Shown here: positions 35,301 to 43,979 of the stretch, piece by piece
Numbering within the stretch: position 1 is the first letter of the stretch
How the letters are laid out: each line of letters begins with the position of its first letter
Assembly (NCBI GenBank): GCA_964471755.1
Contig: CAYYJM010000003.1
Span: 1 to 58,603, forward strand
Origin: CAYYJM01 sp964471755
GTDB lineage: Bacteria > Planctomycetota > Planctomycetia > Gemmatales > Gemmataceae
Direction of reading: 5' to 3'
DNA length: 58,603 nucleotides
Notes under the pieces: model-generated
The model's input: only the letters and a program-made list of their open reading frames with translations
Database searches by the model: none
Told to the model about the DNA's origin: nothing
Position numbers and translations under genes: made by a program

Positions 35301-36560
35301 CTGGTGCCGTCCGCCTTCGTGGTGCTGTCGAACCTGCCGCGTACGACCACCGGCAAGGTGGATCGCAAGGCCCTGCCGACATCGCTTGGTCCCCGCACGC
35401 GATCGGATCGGCCCTCCCGGCCGGCGACGACGCCGCTGGAACGCTTCCTGGCCGGGCTCTGGCAGGATCTGCTGGAACTGGAGAAGGTCGGCGTCGAGGA
35501 CAACTTCTTCGAGTTCGGCGGCAACTCGATCCAGGCGGCCATGCTGATCAACCGATTGCAGGCCAAACTCGGAGAGCCCGTTTCGACGGTGGCTCTCTTC
35601 GATACGCCGACCATCGAGGGGCTGGTGCGGACCCTGGCCGAGACCCGGACGGAGGCCGTTCGGCGGGTCTTCGGCTCCGAGTCGCTTTCGGAGCCGGGGC
35701 AGGAGCCGGCCGACCGGCGTGTGGATGAATTCCCGCTGGTGGTTCCGCTGGGCCAGGCTGCCACGGAACCGGAGCGCTGTCGGCAGACGCCGTTGTTCGT
35801 GATCCATCCGCCGGGCGGCATCGTGATCTGCTACTGGACGCTGGCCCTGTACATGGGCAGCGACCGTCCCGTGTACGGCATCCGCGCCCGGGGCCTGCGT
35901 GCGGGGGAGACGGTTCCCGCCACGATGGAGGCGATGGCCGCGGAGTATGTCGGTGCGATCCGTGCGATCCAGCCGGAGGGGCCGTACCATCTCGGCGGCT
36001 GGTCCCTGGGCGGTGTGATCGCCTACGAGGTCGCCCAGCAACTGTTCGCCCGGGGGCAGCGAGTCGCGACGCTCTCCCTGTTCGACACGGCGATCCCGTT
36101 CAACGCGGCCAACCGGCCGTACTCCGATGTCGAGGTCGATGACGATTCGGGCAAGGAATATGGCCTGGACATCACCTTGAAGGAGCTGGAGCGGCTCGGT
36201 CCCGAGGGGCAGTTACCGTATCTGTGGCGGCACGTCCAGCGGCTGGGCCTGCTGGAGGCGGACCTGCCGCTGGAGGCGACCGAGCAGATCCTGACGGATC
36301 TGAAGCGGCTGTTTCATGCTCACTACCTCCTGGGCGTGGGCTACGCCCTGCGGCCGTATCCGGGCCGGATCACGCTGTTTCGGCCGACCGAGATGGCGGC
36401 GACGATCCCGACCGCCGAAGATCGCGGCTGGGGCAAACTGGCCCGGGCCGTGGAGGTGATTCGCGTGCCGGGCCATCATCATTCCATGGTGAAGGAGCCG
36501 CACGTTCAGTTTCTGGCCCAGCACCTGCGACGGTGCCTTGAGCAGACCGAGCCGACGTGA
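32376..36560 (+). CDS. Nonribosomal peptide synthetase, C-A-T-TE
   Basis: 1,394 residues, 27 nt after the PKS stop. C domain (about 25-450): HHILGDFWS keeps HHxxxD, with Phe for Gly after the Asp. A domain (about 500-960): YTSGSTGRPKG, NLYGPTEAT, YRTGDRGRF, DDQVKVSGYRIEPGEIE and the Lys-bearing TTTGKVDRKAL. T domain: FFEFGGNSIQAA with Ser1051. TE: GGWSLGG with Ser1210. The C domain presumably condenses the PKS-derived acyl chain with one amino acid and the TE releases it, giving an N-acyl amino acid or similar. The specificity pocket begins DA (FDAS) and has G, L, V and N near its end; I make no substrate call. Confidence 0.93.
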   Translation: MTDRPESLTGLSLEEKRALLARLLQEKARAVFPLAHNQRGLWFLYQMDPTSSAYNIWYAARIRSSIDPAAFRRAFQTLIDRHPAMRTTFDERDGELVQRVHEKVTLPLEVVEASSWSEEELRHHVEEEAHRPFDLQRGPLLRLFLFRRSADESVFLLAAHHILGDFWSLVVTVDELHALYPAECSGTPLKLPPLPISYRDFVSSQKDLLDSPAGDRLWSYWERQLEGVPEVLELPFDRPRSPQLTTRGAVHRFQLPADLVRRLRALGERERVTLYPVLLSAFAVLLARSSGQDDFLIGAPFVGRSRPGFEQLVGYFINMLPLRMRLAGDPSFPDLLRQTAATVVDALQHQDYPFQLLVERLKVTREASRAPLIQVTFALDRTHRPGDAVGLLSEATQGNGRVTAAGFRTEPYTVAERSCPTDLEVVLEEVDGTVEGIARFNTDLFDAGTIARLVEHYRTLLEEIATDPDRPVLHLPWMAEAERHRVLVEWNQTRFDHPRGQCLHELVEQQAAKTPEAVAVRSSRGPLSYADLDAQANRIADRLRDLGVRPGVLVPLSLHRSPEMIAAILGTLKAGGAYVPLDPNCPAERLRTVLEETQATVLLTQPGRSVSGCSFPVADEAEGLTYLAVTPSSLAAANRPTASDLAYVIYTSGSTGRPKGVMVEHASVCHTVRWQSAALGIGHDDRMLLLLPYHFDASIAVIFPALASGAELVLAEPGEERDPSLILERMATHRVTLLPIVPGSLRLLLDGPFRECGRWLRWIFCGGEAMPSDLPARLFEQLDVRLCNLYGPTEATVNTTWWSCQCGDTLPAIPPIGRPIHNVQVYLLDRHRQPVPIGIPGELYVGGAGVARGYLNDPELTAERFLDDPFASAPGGRLYRTGDRGRFLADGNIEFLGRSDDQVKVSGYRIEPGEIEAVLETMPGVQQAVVVAATDRGSRQRLIGYVVPRSGDEQALREVGPSGLRRFLRERLPEYLVPSAFVVLSNLPRTTTGKVDRKALPTSLGPRTRSDRPSRPATTPLERFLAGLWQDLLELEKVGVEDNFFEFGGNSIQAAMLINRLQAKLGEPVSTVALFDTPTIEGLVRTLAETRTEAVRRVFGSESLSEPGQEPADRRVDEFPLVVPLGQAATEPERCRQTPLFVIHPPGGIVICYWTLALYMGSDRPVYGIRARGLRAGETVPATMEAMAAEYVGAIRAIQPEGPYHLGGWSLGGVIAYEVAQQLFARGQRVATLSLFDTAIPFNAANRPYSDVEVDDDSGKEYGLDITLKELERLGPEGQLPYLWRHVQRLGLLEADLPLEATEQILTDLKRLFHAHYLLGVGYALRPYPGRITLFRPTEMAATIPTAEDRGWGKLARAVEVIRVPGHHHSMVKEPHVQFLAQHLRRCLEQTEPT

Positions 36561-36570
36561 CCACCGCCGA

Positions 36571-36604
36571 AATGGCATCGGCTTCCGAATGGCATCGGCT
36601 TCCG
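36571..36604. repeat. 17-bp tandem duplication
   Basis: AATGGCATCGGCTTCCG occurs twice back to back in the 105-bp gap between the NRPS and the nth-ung gene. Probably a replication slippage event; no function seen. Confidence 0.85.
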
Positions 36605-36665
36605 ACGGATCGCCTGGAGTTGGAGAGCGGGTCGGATCGCTCTCTGCACCGCGAGAGGAGCGCAC

Positions 36666-38102
36666 ATGGCAAGAGCCAAACCGAAACCCATCCCCATCGA
36701 CCTGCTCGTCGAGCGACTGCGGGAGAAGTACCCCGACGCCCGCTATGAACTCGACTACGAGACGCCGTTGCAACTCCTGGTCGCGACCATCCTGGCCGCC
36801 CAGTGTACCGACGTTCGCGTCAACCAGGTGACAGCGACCCTGTTCCAGAAGTACCGTGATGCGAAAGCCTTCGCCGAGGCAGACCGCGAGACACTTGAAG
36901 CGGACGTGAAGCCGACGGGCTTCTATCGCAACAAGGCCAGGGCGATCCAGGAGATGTGCCAGGCCCTCATCGAGCGGCACGCCGGCGAGGTGCCGCAGGA
37001 CATCGACGCTCTGGTGCAGCTACCCGGCGTCGCCCGCAAGACGGCCAATGTCGTGCTGAACAACGCCTTCAAGATTCCCTCGGGAATCATCGTCGATGGC
37101 CACGTCGATCGCGTCGTCCGCCGCATGGGTCTGGTCGAGGCCACGCCGACGACCAAGGCGGAGAAGATCGAGCTTCAGCTGATGGCGCAGGTTCCGAAGG
37201 AGGACTGGGTCCATTTCGGCCCGGCGATGGTCCTGCATGGCCGATACACCTGCACGAACCGGGAGCCGGCCTGCTCCGGCTGCCTCTTCAACGACGTCTG
37301 CCCGAAACTCGACCTTCCGGCTGCGAAGCCGAAGAAGACCACCCCAACCCCTGCGAAGAAGGAACCCATGGCCAGGAAGACCCCCGGCAAGGCGAGCGAT
37401 CCACCTGTCATCCCGGTGACACCATCGACTGGGCCAGCCTTGCCGGCGAGCTGGCAGGCGGTCCTGGCACCGGAATTCGAGAAGCCGTACTTCGTGCAGT
37501 TGCAGGAGTTCGTCGCTCAGGAGCGGGCCACTCACGAAGTGTTCCCGCCGACCGAGGACGTGTACAACGCCTTCCGCTACGCTCCGTACGACGAGGTCAA
37601 GGTGCTGCTGCTGGGTCAGGATCCGTACCACGATGTGGGTCAGGCGCATGGCCTGTGCTTCTCGGTCAAGCCGCCGATCAAGCCGCCGCCGTCGCTGGTG
37701 AACATGTTCAAGGAACTGAAGGCCGATCTGGGCTGCAAGATTCCCAACCACGGCTGCCTGGAGGGCTGGGCGAAGCAGGGAGTCCTGCTGCTCAACGCGG
37801 TGCTGACGGTTCGGGCTCACGAGCCGGCCTCGCACGCCAACCACGGCTGGGAGACGTTTACCGATGCGGTGATCCGGGCGCTGAGTGCCCGCGCGAAGCC
37901 AGTCGTTTTCGCCCTCTGGGGCGGCTACGCTCAGAAGAAGGAGAAGCTGATCGACGCGACCAGGCACAAGGTGCTGAAGACGGCCCATCCTTCGCCGTTG
38001 TCGGCGAAGAAGTTCCTGGGCAGCAAGCCGTTCAGCGCGATCAACAACGCGCTGCGGGAGTTGGGCGAGGAGCCGATCGACTGGCAACTACCGGATCGCT
38101 GA
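36666..38102 (+). CDS. Endonuclease III-uracil-DNA glycosylase fusion
   Basis: 478 residues joining two base-excision-repair enzymes. Residues 1-218 are Nth: ILAAQCTDVRVN, the helix-hairpin-helix LPGVARKTANVVLNN with catalytic Lys, the aspartate in VDGHVDRV, and the [4Fe-4S] Cys pattern C-x6-C-x2-C-x5-C (about 196-212). After a Lys/Pro/Ala linker (about 218-258), residues 259-478 are family-1 UDG: LLGQDPYH with catalytic Asp and AHPSPLSAKKF. Nth acts on oxidised pyrimidines, Ung on uracil. The frame is unbroken. An in-frame ATG at 37368 with GAAGGAA just upstream could also start Ung alone. The start at 36666 has a good GAGAGGAG site. Confidence 0.92.
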   Translation: MARAKPKPIPIDLLVERLREKYPDARYELDYETPLQLLVATILAAQCTDVRVNQVTATLFQKYRDAKAFAEADRETLEADVKPTGFYRNKARAIQEMCQALIERHAGEVPQDIDALVQLPGVARKTANVVLNNAFKIPSGIIVDGHVDRVVRRMGLVEATPTTKAEKIELQLMAQVPKEDWVHFGPAMVLHGRYTCTNREPACSGCLFNDVCPKLDLPAAKPKKTTPTPAKKEPMARKTPGKASDPPVIPVTPSTGPALPASWQAVLAPEFEKPYFVQLQEFVAQERATHEVFPPTEDVYNAFRYAPYDEVKVLLLGQDPYHDVGQAHGLCFSVKPPIKPPPSLVNMFKELKADLGCKIPNHGCLEGWAKQGVLLLNAVLTVRAHEPASHANHGWETFTDAVIRALSARAKPVVFALWGGYAQKKEKLIDATRHKVLKTAHPSPLSAKKFLGSKPFSAINNALRELGEEPIDWQLPDR

Positions 38103-38132
38103 GCAAAACTGCGGGTGATGGGCGTCCCGGAC

Positions 38133-38161
38133 TTGCGAGTCCTCCGGGTGCCGGCTATGAT
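38133..38161 (+). promoter_or_regulatory. Promoter of tRNA-Ser
   Basis: TTGCGA (38133-38138), 17-nt spacer, TATGAT (38156-38161), about 10 nt before the tRNA. A near-ideal sigma70-type promoter in spacing. Confidence 0.65.
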
Positions 38162-38170
38162 TCTCTTACC

Positions 38171-38257
38171 GGAGAGGTGGCCGAGCGGCCGAAGGCGCAG
38201 CACTGGAAATGCTGTATGGGGGAAACTCCATCAAGGGTTCAAATCCCTTCCTCTCCG
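38171..38257 (+). tRNA. tRNA-Ser (anticodon GGA)
   Basis: 87 nt with the long variable arm of class II tRNAs. Acceptor GGAGAGG pairs with CCTCTCC, the anticodon stem GCA...TGC encloses GGA, and the T arm has GGTTCAAATCC. The 3' CCA is not encoded. It is followed directly by a terminator. Confidence 0.95.
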
Positions 38258-38260
38258 CTC

Positions 38261-38310
38261 AAAACCCCGCTGTAAGTCCTATCCAAATGGGAGCTTGCAG
38301 CGGGGTTTTT
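38261..38310 (+). terminator. Rho-independent terminator after tRNA-Ser
   Basis: AAAACCCCGCTG and CAGCGGGGTTTTT form a stem of about 12 bp, with an inner AAG/CTT pairing, ending in a T run. It lies 4 nt after the tRNA. Confidence 0.88.
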
Positions 38311-38392
38311 CCGTTTGCCACGGCATCTTGCCCGGCCTGCTCGACCGGTCGCCTGCCTCTCGGAGCCGACCATCCACTCGACTGAAAGTTAG

Positions 38393-38640
38393 AAAACGGT
38401 TCGCAGACAGACCTTCCCTTCCACTCGGCATCGACCGGGCCAGGAGGCAGTTCGTCCACACGCGCTTCGATGGGAAGTAGGTCCGATCTACGGCGGCCCC
38501 GAAGACCTGGCGGACCCGCTGGCCTGGGCGCGGCTGGTCGATAAGGCGGTGGGTCGGATCGAGAAGGGCGTCGGATGACCGAGGCGGATACCACGCTGAT
38601 CTTCTTCTCCGCTGAACTCATGAATGGCGAAGGATCCTGA
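38393..38640 (+). pseudogene. Unidentified gene remnant downstream of tRNA-Ser
   Basis: The 358-bp region 38311-38668 has no intact gene. One frame (38393-38578) has no start codon but ends in a protein-like stretch, IYGGPEDLADPLAWARLVDK; its TGA overlaps an ATG (38575) of a 21-codon frame that ends at 38640. The TGATG overlap resembles a coupled operon junction, so this may be the scar of a two-gene unit. The family is not recognised, and it could be chance. Confidence 0.3.
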
Positions 38641-38668
38641 GTCGGCGTTGCCGAGCTGGCCTCAACCT

Positions 38669-39427
38669 CTACCCCCGGCCGGCTCGCCGGGCGATGACCG
38701 CGGCGCAGTAGCCGGCCTTGAAGCCGCTATCGATGTTCACCACGAGGACGTTCGCCGAGCAGGCGTTCAGCATCGTCAGCAGCGGCGCGACGCCATTGAA
38801 CGCCGCCCCGTAGCCGATGCTGGTCGGCACCGCGATCACCGGTCCGTCTGACAGGCCGCCGACCACGCTCGGCAAGGCCCCGTCCATGCCGGCCACGACG
38901 ACGGAGCAATCGACCGTCCGCAGCTTCTCGCGGTGACGCAGGATTCGATGAATGCCGGCCACGCCGACGTCGGCGATCAGTTCCACCTCGGCCCCGAGAC
39001 AGCGAGCTGTCACCACGGCCTCCTGCGCGACTGGCAGATCGCCCGTCCCGGCGGTGAAGACGGCCACCTGGCCCTGGGTCGGCCGAGGTTCTCGACTCGC
39101 CGGAAGCCAGAACGTCCGGGCGAGCCGATCCTGCTCGGCCTGGGGAAAGCGCTGCCCCAGGACGGCGGACTGCTCCTCGCTGACACGGGTGCCAAGACAG
39201 TCCTGGCCGGCATCGGCCAGACGCTGGACAACGCCAGCAGTCCACTCCGGCGTCTTGCCCTCGCAGAAGATCACCTCGGGGAAGCCACACCGGCCCTGGC
39301 GGTCGAGATCGACCGTCGCGTAGCCCAGTTCGGCGACCGCCGGCTGTAGCCGCGACAGGGCGTCGCCCGGTGCCACCTGGCCAGCCTGCACCGCTTCCAG
39401 AAGTCGCAGGATCTCTTCCGCTCGCAT
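38669..39427 (-). CDS. larB: LarB-type nicotinic-acid-derived cofactor carboxylase/hydrolase
   Basis: 252 residues. LarB carboxylates and hydrolyses nicotinic acid adenine dinucleotide, the first step to the nickel-pincer nucleotide of lactate racemase; its C-terminal half is PurE-like. The PurE-like signatures AGTGDLPVAQEA, VVAGMDGALPSVVGGL and VPTSIGYGAAFNGVAPLLTM are present, and the N-terminal part LLEAVQAGQVAPGDALSRL is typical. The start at 39427 has GAGGAG upstream. Partners LarC and LarE are not in the window, so the reaction is inferred from the family. Confidence 0.88.
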   Translation of the reverse strand: MRAEEILRLLEAVQAGQVAPGDALSRLQPAVAELGYATVDLDRQGRCGFPEVIFCEGKTPEWTAGVVQRLADAGQDCLGTRVSEEQSAVLGQRFPQAEQDRLARTFWLPASREPRPTQGQVAVFTAGTGDLPVAQEAVVTARCLGAEVELIADVGVAGIHRILRHREKLRTVDCSVVVAGMDGALPSVVGGLSDGPVIAVPTSIGYGAAFNGVAPLLTMLNACSANVLVVNIDSGFKAGYCAAVIARRAGRG

Positions 39428-39619
39428 GTCGGCTCTCCTCGTGCCTCGTTCGCTGTCATTGTAGGAAAGCCGTACGAGCCCGAACGCCCGCTTTTCAGGG
39501 GCGAGGCGAGGGGCGGATGACGATGGCCAGGCCAGATCGTATAGCTACCTCGTAGTCATCGGCCGGTAATGGTTTGCGGGAAGAACACTCCCGTTCCTCT
39601 ACTTCCGAGGGAGTTTGTC

Positions 39620-41793
39620 TTGAAACTCTGCCAGACACTCGCCGCGGTCGTCATCGTGGGATTATTCACTCACTCAACAACGTGGGCAGGCGATCAGAAG
39701 TCTCCGCAAACCGAAAAGACCTTCGTCGTTTGGGCTGCGCCGGCGAACCTGACCCAGCAAGGGGGCAGCACGCTCACGTTGCAGAGCGGGCCGGTTTTCG
39801 ACGCCGTCGTGCTGGGCGAACTGGCCCGCGGCAAATGGATGGCGGGAAGCAACTTCTTCCACCGCACCGAAAAGAATCAAAGCAAGAACGCGGTCGAGAC
39901 CGCAACTGCCGGTACGCAGGTGCAGATCGCCATCGTCTACACGGCCGACCGCGTCCGGATCTACCGCAATGGCGAGCTGTACGTCGAGTATCCGGCGAAG
40001 AACGTTGACTTGTTGAGCATCGAAAACCACGTTGCCTTGTTTGGCCTGCGGCATCTGGGCGGCGGCACCGTAAACATGCACTTTGCCGGCTCCATTGATG
40101 ACGCCCGCATTTACGCCTCGGCCCTCACACCCGAGACGATCAAGGCGCTGCGTCCGAACGAAGAGGGCAAGCCGAAACCGTTCGCCTGGTGGGACTTCAA
40201 CGGCGATTCTGTGAAGGATGTGAAAGACCGCGCCGGCCATTTCATGCATCATGCCAGCGTTGGCAAGGCGAAACTGGCGGACGGCAAGCTGGTACTCGAC
40301 GGCTCGTCGTATCTCGTGGCCGCACGCAGTGCCAGGGACATCGCGCGAGCCGAACTGGGTCTGACCCCGCTTGCTTCGGCGGGCCTCTTCAAGCCCCGGA
40401 CGCCGGCCTGGCCGGCGAAGCCGGCCGCCAACTGGGTCACGTATCACCTGGCGCATCCCGGTCCGGGCAAAGCCTTTCCGGGCGATCCCAACTGCGCCTT
40501 CGATTACAAGGGAAAAGTCCACCTGCACTATATCTATCGCGACGAGACGGGCTTCGTGTTCGCGCACGTGTCGAGCGACGACATGGTTCGCTGGACGTGG
40601 CATCCAACGGTCCTCGCCCCGCCGACAACCGGCCACGGTATGTTCAGCGGCACCGGTTTCTACACGAAGGAAGGCAAGNNNNNNNNNNGCTCGACCTGCG
40701 CGGCGTCGGCGCGGCCTGCCGCTTCGTCGACGGCTTCGGCAAGCCCGCGATCGTCTATCACGGCGAAGGTTCCGGACGCAACTGGATTCAATTCCCCAAA
40801 GGCGACGACTTCGATTCGTGGGAAGATCCATACCCCATCATTCCGAAGGACAGCGACGGTGCGGAACCGAAGATTCGCCACTGGGACCCGGACCTCTGGC
40901 TCAACGGCGACACCTACTACGCTCTCAGTGGCGGACAAAATCCGCAACTCATGAAATCGAGCGATCTGAAGAACTGGAAGTATCTCGGCGACCTGCTGCA
41001 CAAGGACTATCCGGCCAACCTCGGCGTGGCCAAGAGCGAGGACATCTCCTGCGCCAATATGTTCAAGATCGGCGACAGGTGGATGCTGCTCTGCATCAGC
41101 CATCGGTTGGGTTGCCGTTACTACCTGGGCACGTTCAAGGATGAACAATTCCTGCCAGAGAAGCACGCCATGATGAGCTTCGGCGGCAATCAGTTCTTCG
41201 CTCCGGAATCGATCCTGACACGCGACGGCCGTCGCGTGATGTGGGCATGGGTGATGAATTTGCCGATCGCCCCGACGGGCCTGCAATCCTTGCCGCGCGA
41301 ATTGGAATTGGCAAAAGACGGGACACTCCGCATCCGTCCGCTTCGCGAATTGCAATCGCTGCGTCACAGTGAGAAATCCTGGCAAGACCTGGTCGTGGGT
41401 GACGGCAAGGAACACGCGCTCGAAGGCATTGAAGGCGATGCGGTCGAGTTGGAAATCCAGGTCGCCGCACCCGTGCCACCAACGTTGGAAATCCGCCTGC
41501 TCGGCGACGACCAGGGAGTCGGTTCGCTGACGATCGCCACGGGTGCCCAAAGCAAGAACCTGCTTGCTGGCCGGACCCGTGCGCCGTTCCAACTGGCCGA
41601 TCACGAAGACTTGACACTGCGAGTGTTCATCGACAAGAACCTCGTCGAGGTCTTCGCCAACGACCGGCAGGCGCTGGTGCATGGCCACGACAAGGTGCGG
41701 GCGAATCCGCGTGTTCGCCTTTTCGCAAAGGGTGGCGATGCCAGGGTGAAATCGATCAAGGCCTGGAAAATGAAGTCGATCTACAACCCGTAG
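39620..41793 (+). CDS. GH32-like secreted glycosidase with LamG-like domain, interrupted by an assembly gap
   Basis: One gene split by the 10-N gap at 40679-40688. Before the gap the coding frame starts at TTG 39620 (GAGGGAG ribosome site) with a signal peptide. Residues about 25-190 form a LamG/concanavalin-like fold (YTADRVRIYRNGELYVEYPA, HFAGSIDDARIYASAL). The GH32-like five-bladed propeller starts at GDPNCAFDYKGKVHLHY and resumes after the gap with LDLRGVGAACRF and RHWDPDLWLNGDTYYALSGG. The GH32 C-terminal sandwich (DLTLRVFIDKNLVEVFANDR) ends at 41793. The frame changes across the gap because its true length is not 10, so no real frameshift is implied. The usual NDPNG motif is GDPNC and the ECP motif is absent, so activity on fructans is uncertain. 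Confidence 0.8.
40679..40688. other. Assembly gap (10 N) inside the GH32-like gene
   Basis: A placeholder of unknown true length. The upstream frame and downstream frame differ by one register, so the real gap is not 10 bases modulo 3. Confidence 0.95.
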
Positions 41794-41886
41794 TTTTACA
41801 GTAGGCGTTGTTCCTTCGCCGCTTGCCGTCCGTCTTCCGACGAGGTAAATTGGTTGGCGTTCCCTTCCTCTGCGGTGAGGTGCCCC

Positions 41887-43434
41887 GTGAGTCTTGTTGA
41901 AGAGCCGATCTGCGTCGTCATCGGGCGCACGCGTCATCGCATGGTGCAGCAGGAGATCGTCGAGGCTCAGGAGATGGGCGTCGGCTTCATCGAGTTGCGC
42001 CTCGATTTTCTCGCCAAGGCCCCCGACTTCAAGCGCTTGCTCGAGTACAAACTGGTGCCGTTCGTCGCGACCGTCCGTCGCGGCTCCGATGGCGGCCGGT
42101 TCAACGCTCCAGAGGACGCACGCAAGACGCTCCTGCGGCAGGCCATCGTCGCCGGCTTCGACTGGGTCGATCTGGAGACGGACATCGCCGACAGCATCCC
42201 GCGCTTCGGCAAGGTCAAGCGGATCGTCAGCTACCACAATATGCGCGAGACGCCCCGCGATCTGGAGCAGATCCACGAACGGATGTGCAAGCAGGATGCC
42301 GACGTGGTCAAGCTGGCCGTCAAGGCCCAGACGCCGGCCGACAACCTCCGCGTGCTGGGGCTCCTGAAGAATCCGCCGAAGCCGACCGTCGCCCACTGCA
42401 TGGGCGACCTGGGCATGCCGTCCCGCTTCCTCGGGGCCAAGTACGGAGCGCCGTTCACCTACGCGGCTCATAACAAGGAACGCGGCATCGCTCCGGGTTT
42501 GCCGTCCTACCTGGAGATGAAACGGCTCTACTACTACGACCGGATTCGACCCACGACAAAGGTGTACGGCGTCATCGGTGATCCGATCGGTCACAGTCTG
42601 AGTCCGCTCCTGCACAACAAGGCGTTCCGGGCCGTCGGACTCGATGCCGTCTACCTGCCGTTCCGCGTGCCAAAGGGCGAACTGCCGGCCTTTCTGAAGG
42701 TCTTCGATCAGTTGCCGGTCGAGGGCTACAGCGTGACGATTCCGCACAAGGAAGCGGCTGCCGCCCTGGCCCGGGAGTTGGACCCGGCCGTTGCCAGCAC
42801 GAAGGCGGCGAACACGCTTCTCCGCCGGGGCGAGGGGCACTTTGCCGCGTTCAACACCGACTTCACCGGCACCCTGAGTACGCTACACGATCTGCACCAG
42901 GTAGACATGGGAGCAGAGTCGCCGCCGTTGACCGGCCACGAAGCGTTGCATGGTCGGCCGGTCCTGATCCTCGGGGCCGGCGGCGTCGCCCGGGCGGTGG
43001 CCTTCGCTCTGGCTCACGAGGGGGCACTCCTGACGATCACCAATCGCACGTCGGAGCGGGCTCATCGCCTGGCCGAGGAGGTGCAGGGCCGACACGTGGA
43101 CTGGGCCGCTCGGCACAACGTCAACTGCGATCTGGTCATCAACTGCACCTCGGTCGGCATGCACCCGAACATCGATGAGAGCCCGCTGCATCACAGTTTC
43201 CTCAAGCCGGGCCTGACGGTCTTCGATACCGTCTACAACCCGGAGACGACTCTCCTGGTCCGCGAAGCTCGCCAGCGCGACTGCAAGGTGATTACCGGTG
43301 TCGAGCTGTTCATCCGCCAGGCGGTGACCCAGTTCGAGCTGTTCACCGGGCAGGCGGCTCCCGTCGAGAAGATGTCGCAGGTGGTCCGCAAGGCCCTCGC
43401 GCCGGTCAAGGTCCGCGATGAGGAAGCATCCTGA
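41887..43434 (+). CDS. Bifunctional 3-dehydroquinate dehydratase (type I)/shikimate dehydrogenase
   Basis: 515 residues catalysing steps 3 and 4 of the shikimate pathway. Residues about 1-215 are a type I AroD barrel: ELRLDFLAKAP, the VSYHN motif with the general-base His and the VKLAVKA motif with the Schiff-base Lys. Residues about 220-510 are AroE: GVIGDPIGHSLSPLLHNKAF, SVTIPHKEAA (catalytic Lys), NTDFTG, the NADP fold LGAGGVARAVAFAL and TNRTSERA. The fusion order AroD-AroE is the one known from plants and some bacteria. The GTG at 41887 was preferred because a GAGG site precedes it and homology follows. It overlaps aroK by one base. Confidence 0.93.
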   Translation: MSLVEEPICVVIGRTRHRMVQQEIVEAQEMGVGFIELRLDFLAKAPDFKRLLEYKLVPFVATVRRGSDGGRFNAPEDARKTLLRQAIVAGFDWVDLETDIADSIPRFGKVKRIVSYHNMRETPRDLEQIHERMCKQDADVVKLAVKAQTPADNLRVLGLLKNPPKPTVAHCMGDLGMPSRFLGAKYGAPFTYAAHNKERGIAPGLPSYLEMKRLYYYDRIRPTTKVYGVIGDPIGHSLSPLLHNKAFRAVGLDAVYLPFRVPKGELPAFLKVFDQLPVEGYSVTIPHKEAAAALARELDPAVASTKAANTLLRRGEGHFAAFNTDFTGTLSTLHDLHQVDMGAESPPLTGHEALHGRPVLILGAGGVARAVAFALAHEGALLTITNRTSERAHRLAEEVQGRHVDWAARHNVNCDLVINCTSVGMHPNIDESPLHHSFLKPGLTVFDTVYNPETTLLVREARQRDCKVITGVELFIRQAVTQFELFTGQAAPVEKMSQVVRKALAPVKVRDEEAS

Positions 43435-43979
43435 TGGGCGAGGATTGCCAAAGGATCTACCTCATCGGTCCGCGCGGCAGCGGCAAGACGACGCTGGCCC
43501 AGACCCTGGCCGACCGGCTCGGCTGGGCCTGGCTCGACGCCGATCGAGTCCTGGAGGAGCAGGCCGGCTGCACTATCCGTGCCCTGTTCGAGACGGAAGG
43601 GGAGGCCGGGTTCCGCGAGCGGGAATGTGCCGTCCTGCGCGAACTGGCGACCCGCGATCGCCACGTCATCGCCACGGGGGGCGGCATCGTGCTGCGGCCG
43701 GAAAACCGTGAACTGCTGCGCGCGACGGGCCGGGTCGTACGTCTGACGGCGGACGTCGCCACGCTCTGCCAGCGCCTGGCGGACGACACCGTGACACGGG
43801 AGCAGCGGCCCTCGCTGACGGGCCGGAACGCCATCGATCCCGACGAGGTGGCGGCGATCGTGGCGGCACGCGAGGCGCTGTACGCGATGACGGCCCACGT
43901 CACGATCGATACGATGAATCGATCGATCGATGCGATCGTCGCCGAATGTCTTGGCGAGCGTGGGGCGTCAGCCCCATGA
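43434..43979 (+). CDS. aroK: Shikimate kinase
   Basis: 181 residues; phosphorylates shikimate with ATP (step 5). The P-loop GPRGSGKTT is at about 12-20, the shikimate site WLDADRVLEEQ at about 33-43, FRERECAVL at about 61-69, and the Gly-rich ATGGGIVL at about 80-87. The ATG overlaps the stop of the aroD-aroE gene (TGATG), so the three activities are co-expressed. The last nine residues (LGERGASAP) are encoded by the left arm of a palindromic repeat, so the tail may have been acquired with that element. Confidence 0.93.
   Translation: MGEDCQRIYLIGPRGSGKTTLAQTLADRLGWAWLDADRVLEEQAGCTIRALFETEGEAGFRERECAVLRELATRDRHVIATGGGIVLRPENRELLRATGRVVRLTADVATLCQRLADDTVTREQRPSLTGRNAIDPDEVAAIVAAREALYAMTAHVTIDTMNRSIDAIVAECLGERGASAP

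Noticed and set aside
38261..38310. CRISPR or attachment site at the tRNA-Ser end
   Set aside because: The sequence is a simple stem followed by T residues, and no repeat of the tRNA 3' end was found nearby.
40679..40688. Apparent frameshift in the GH32-like gene
   Set aside because: It coincides with an N run of arbitrary length, so it is an assembly artefact, not a pseudogene.
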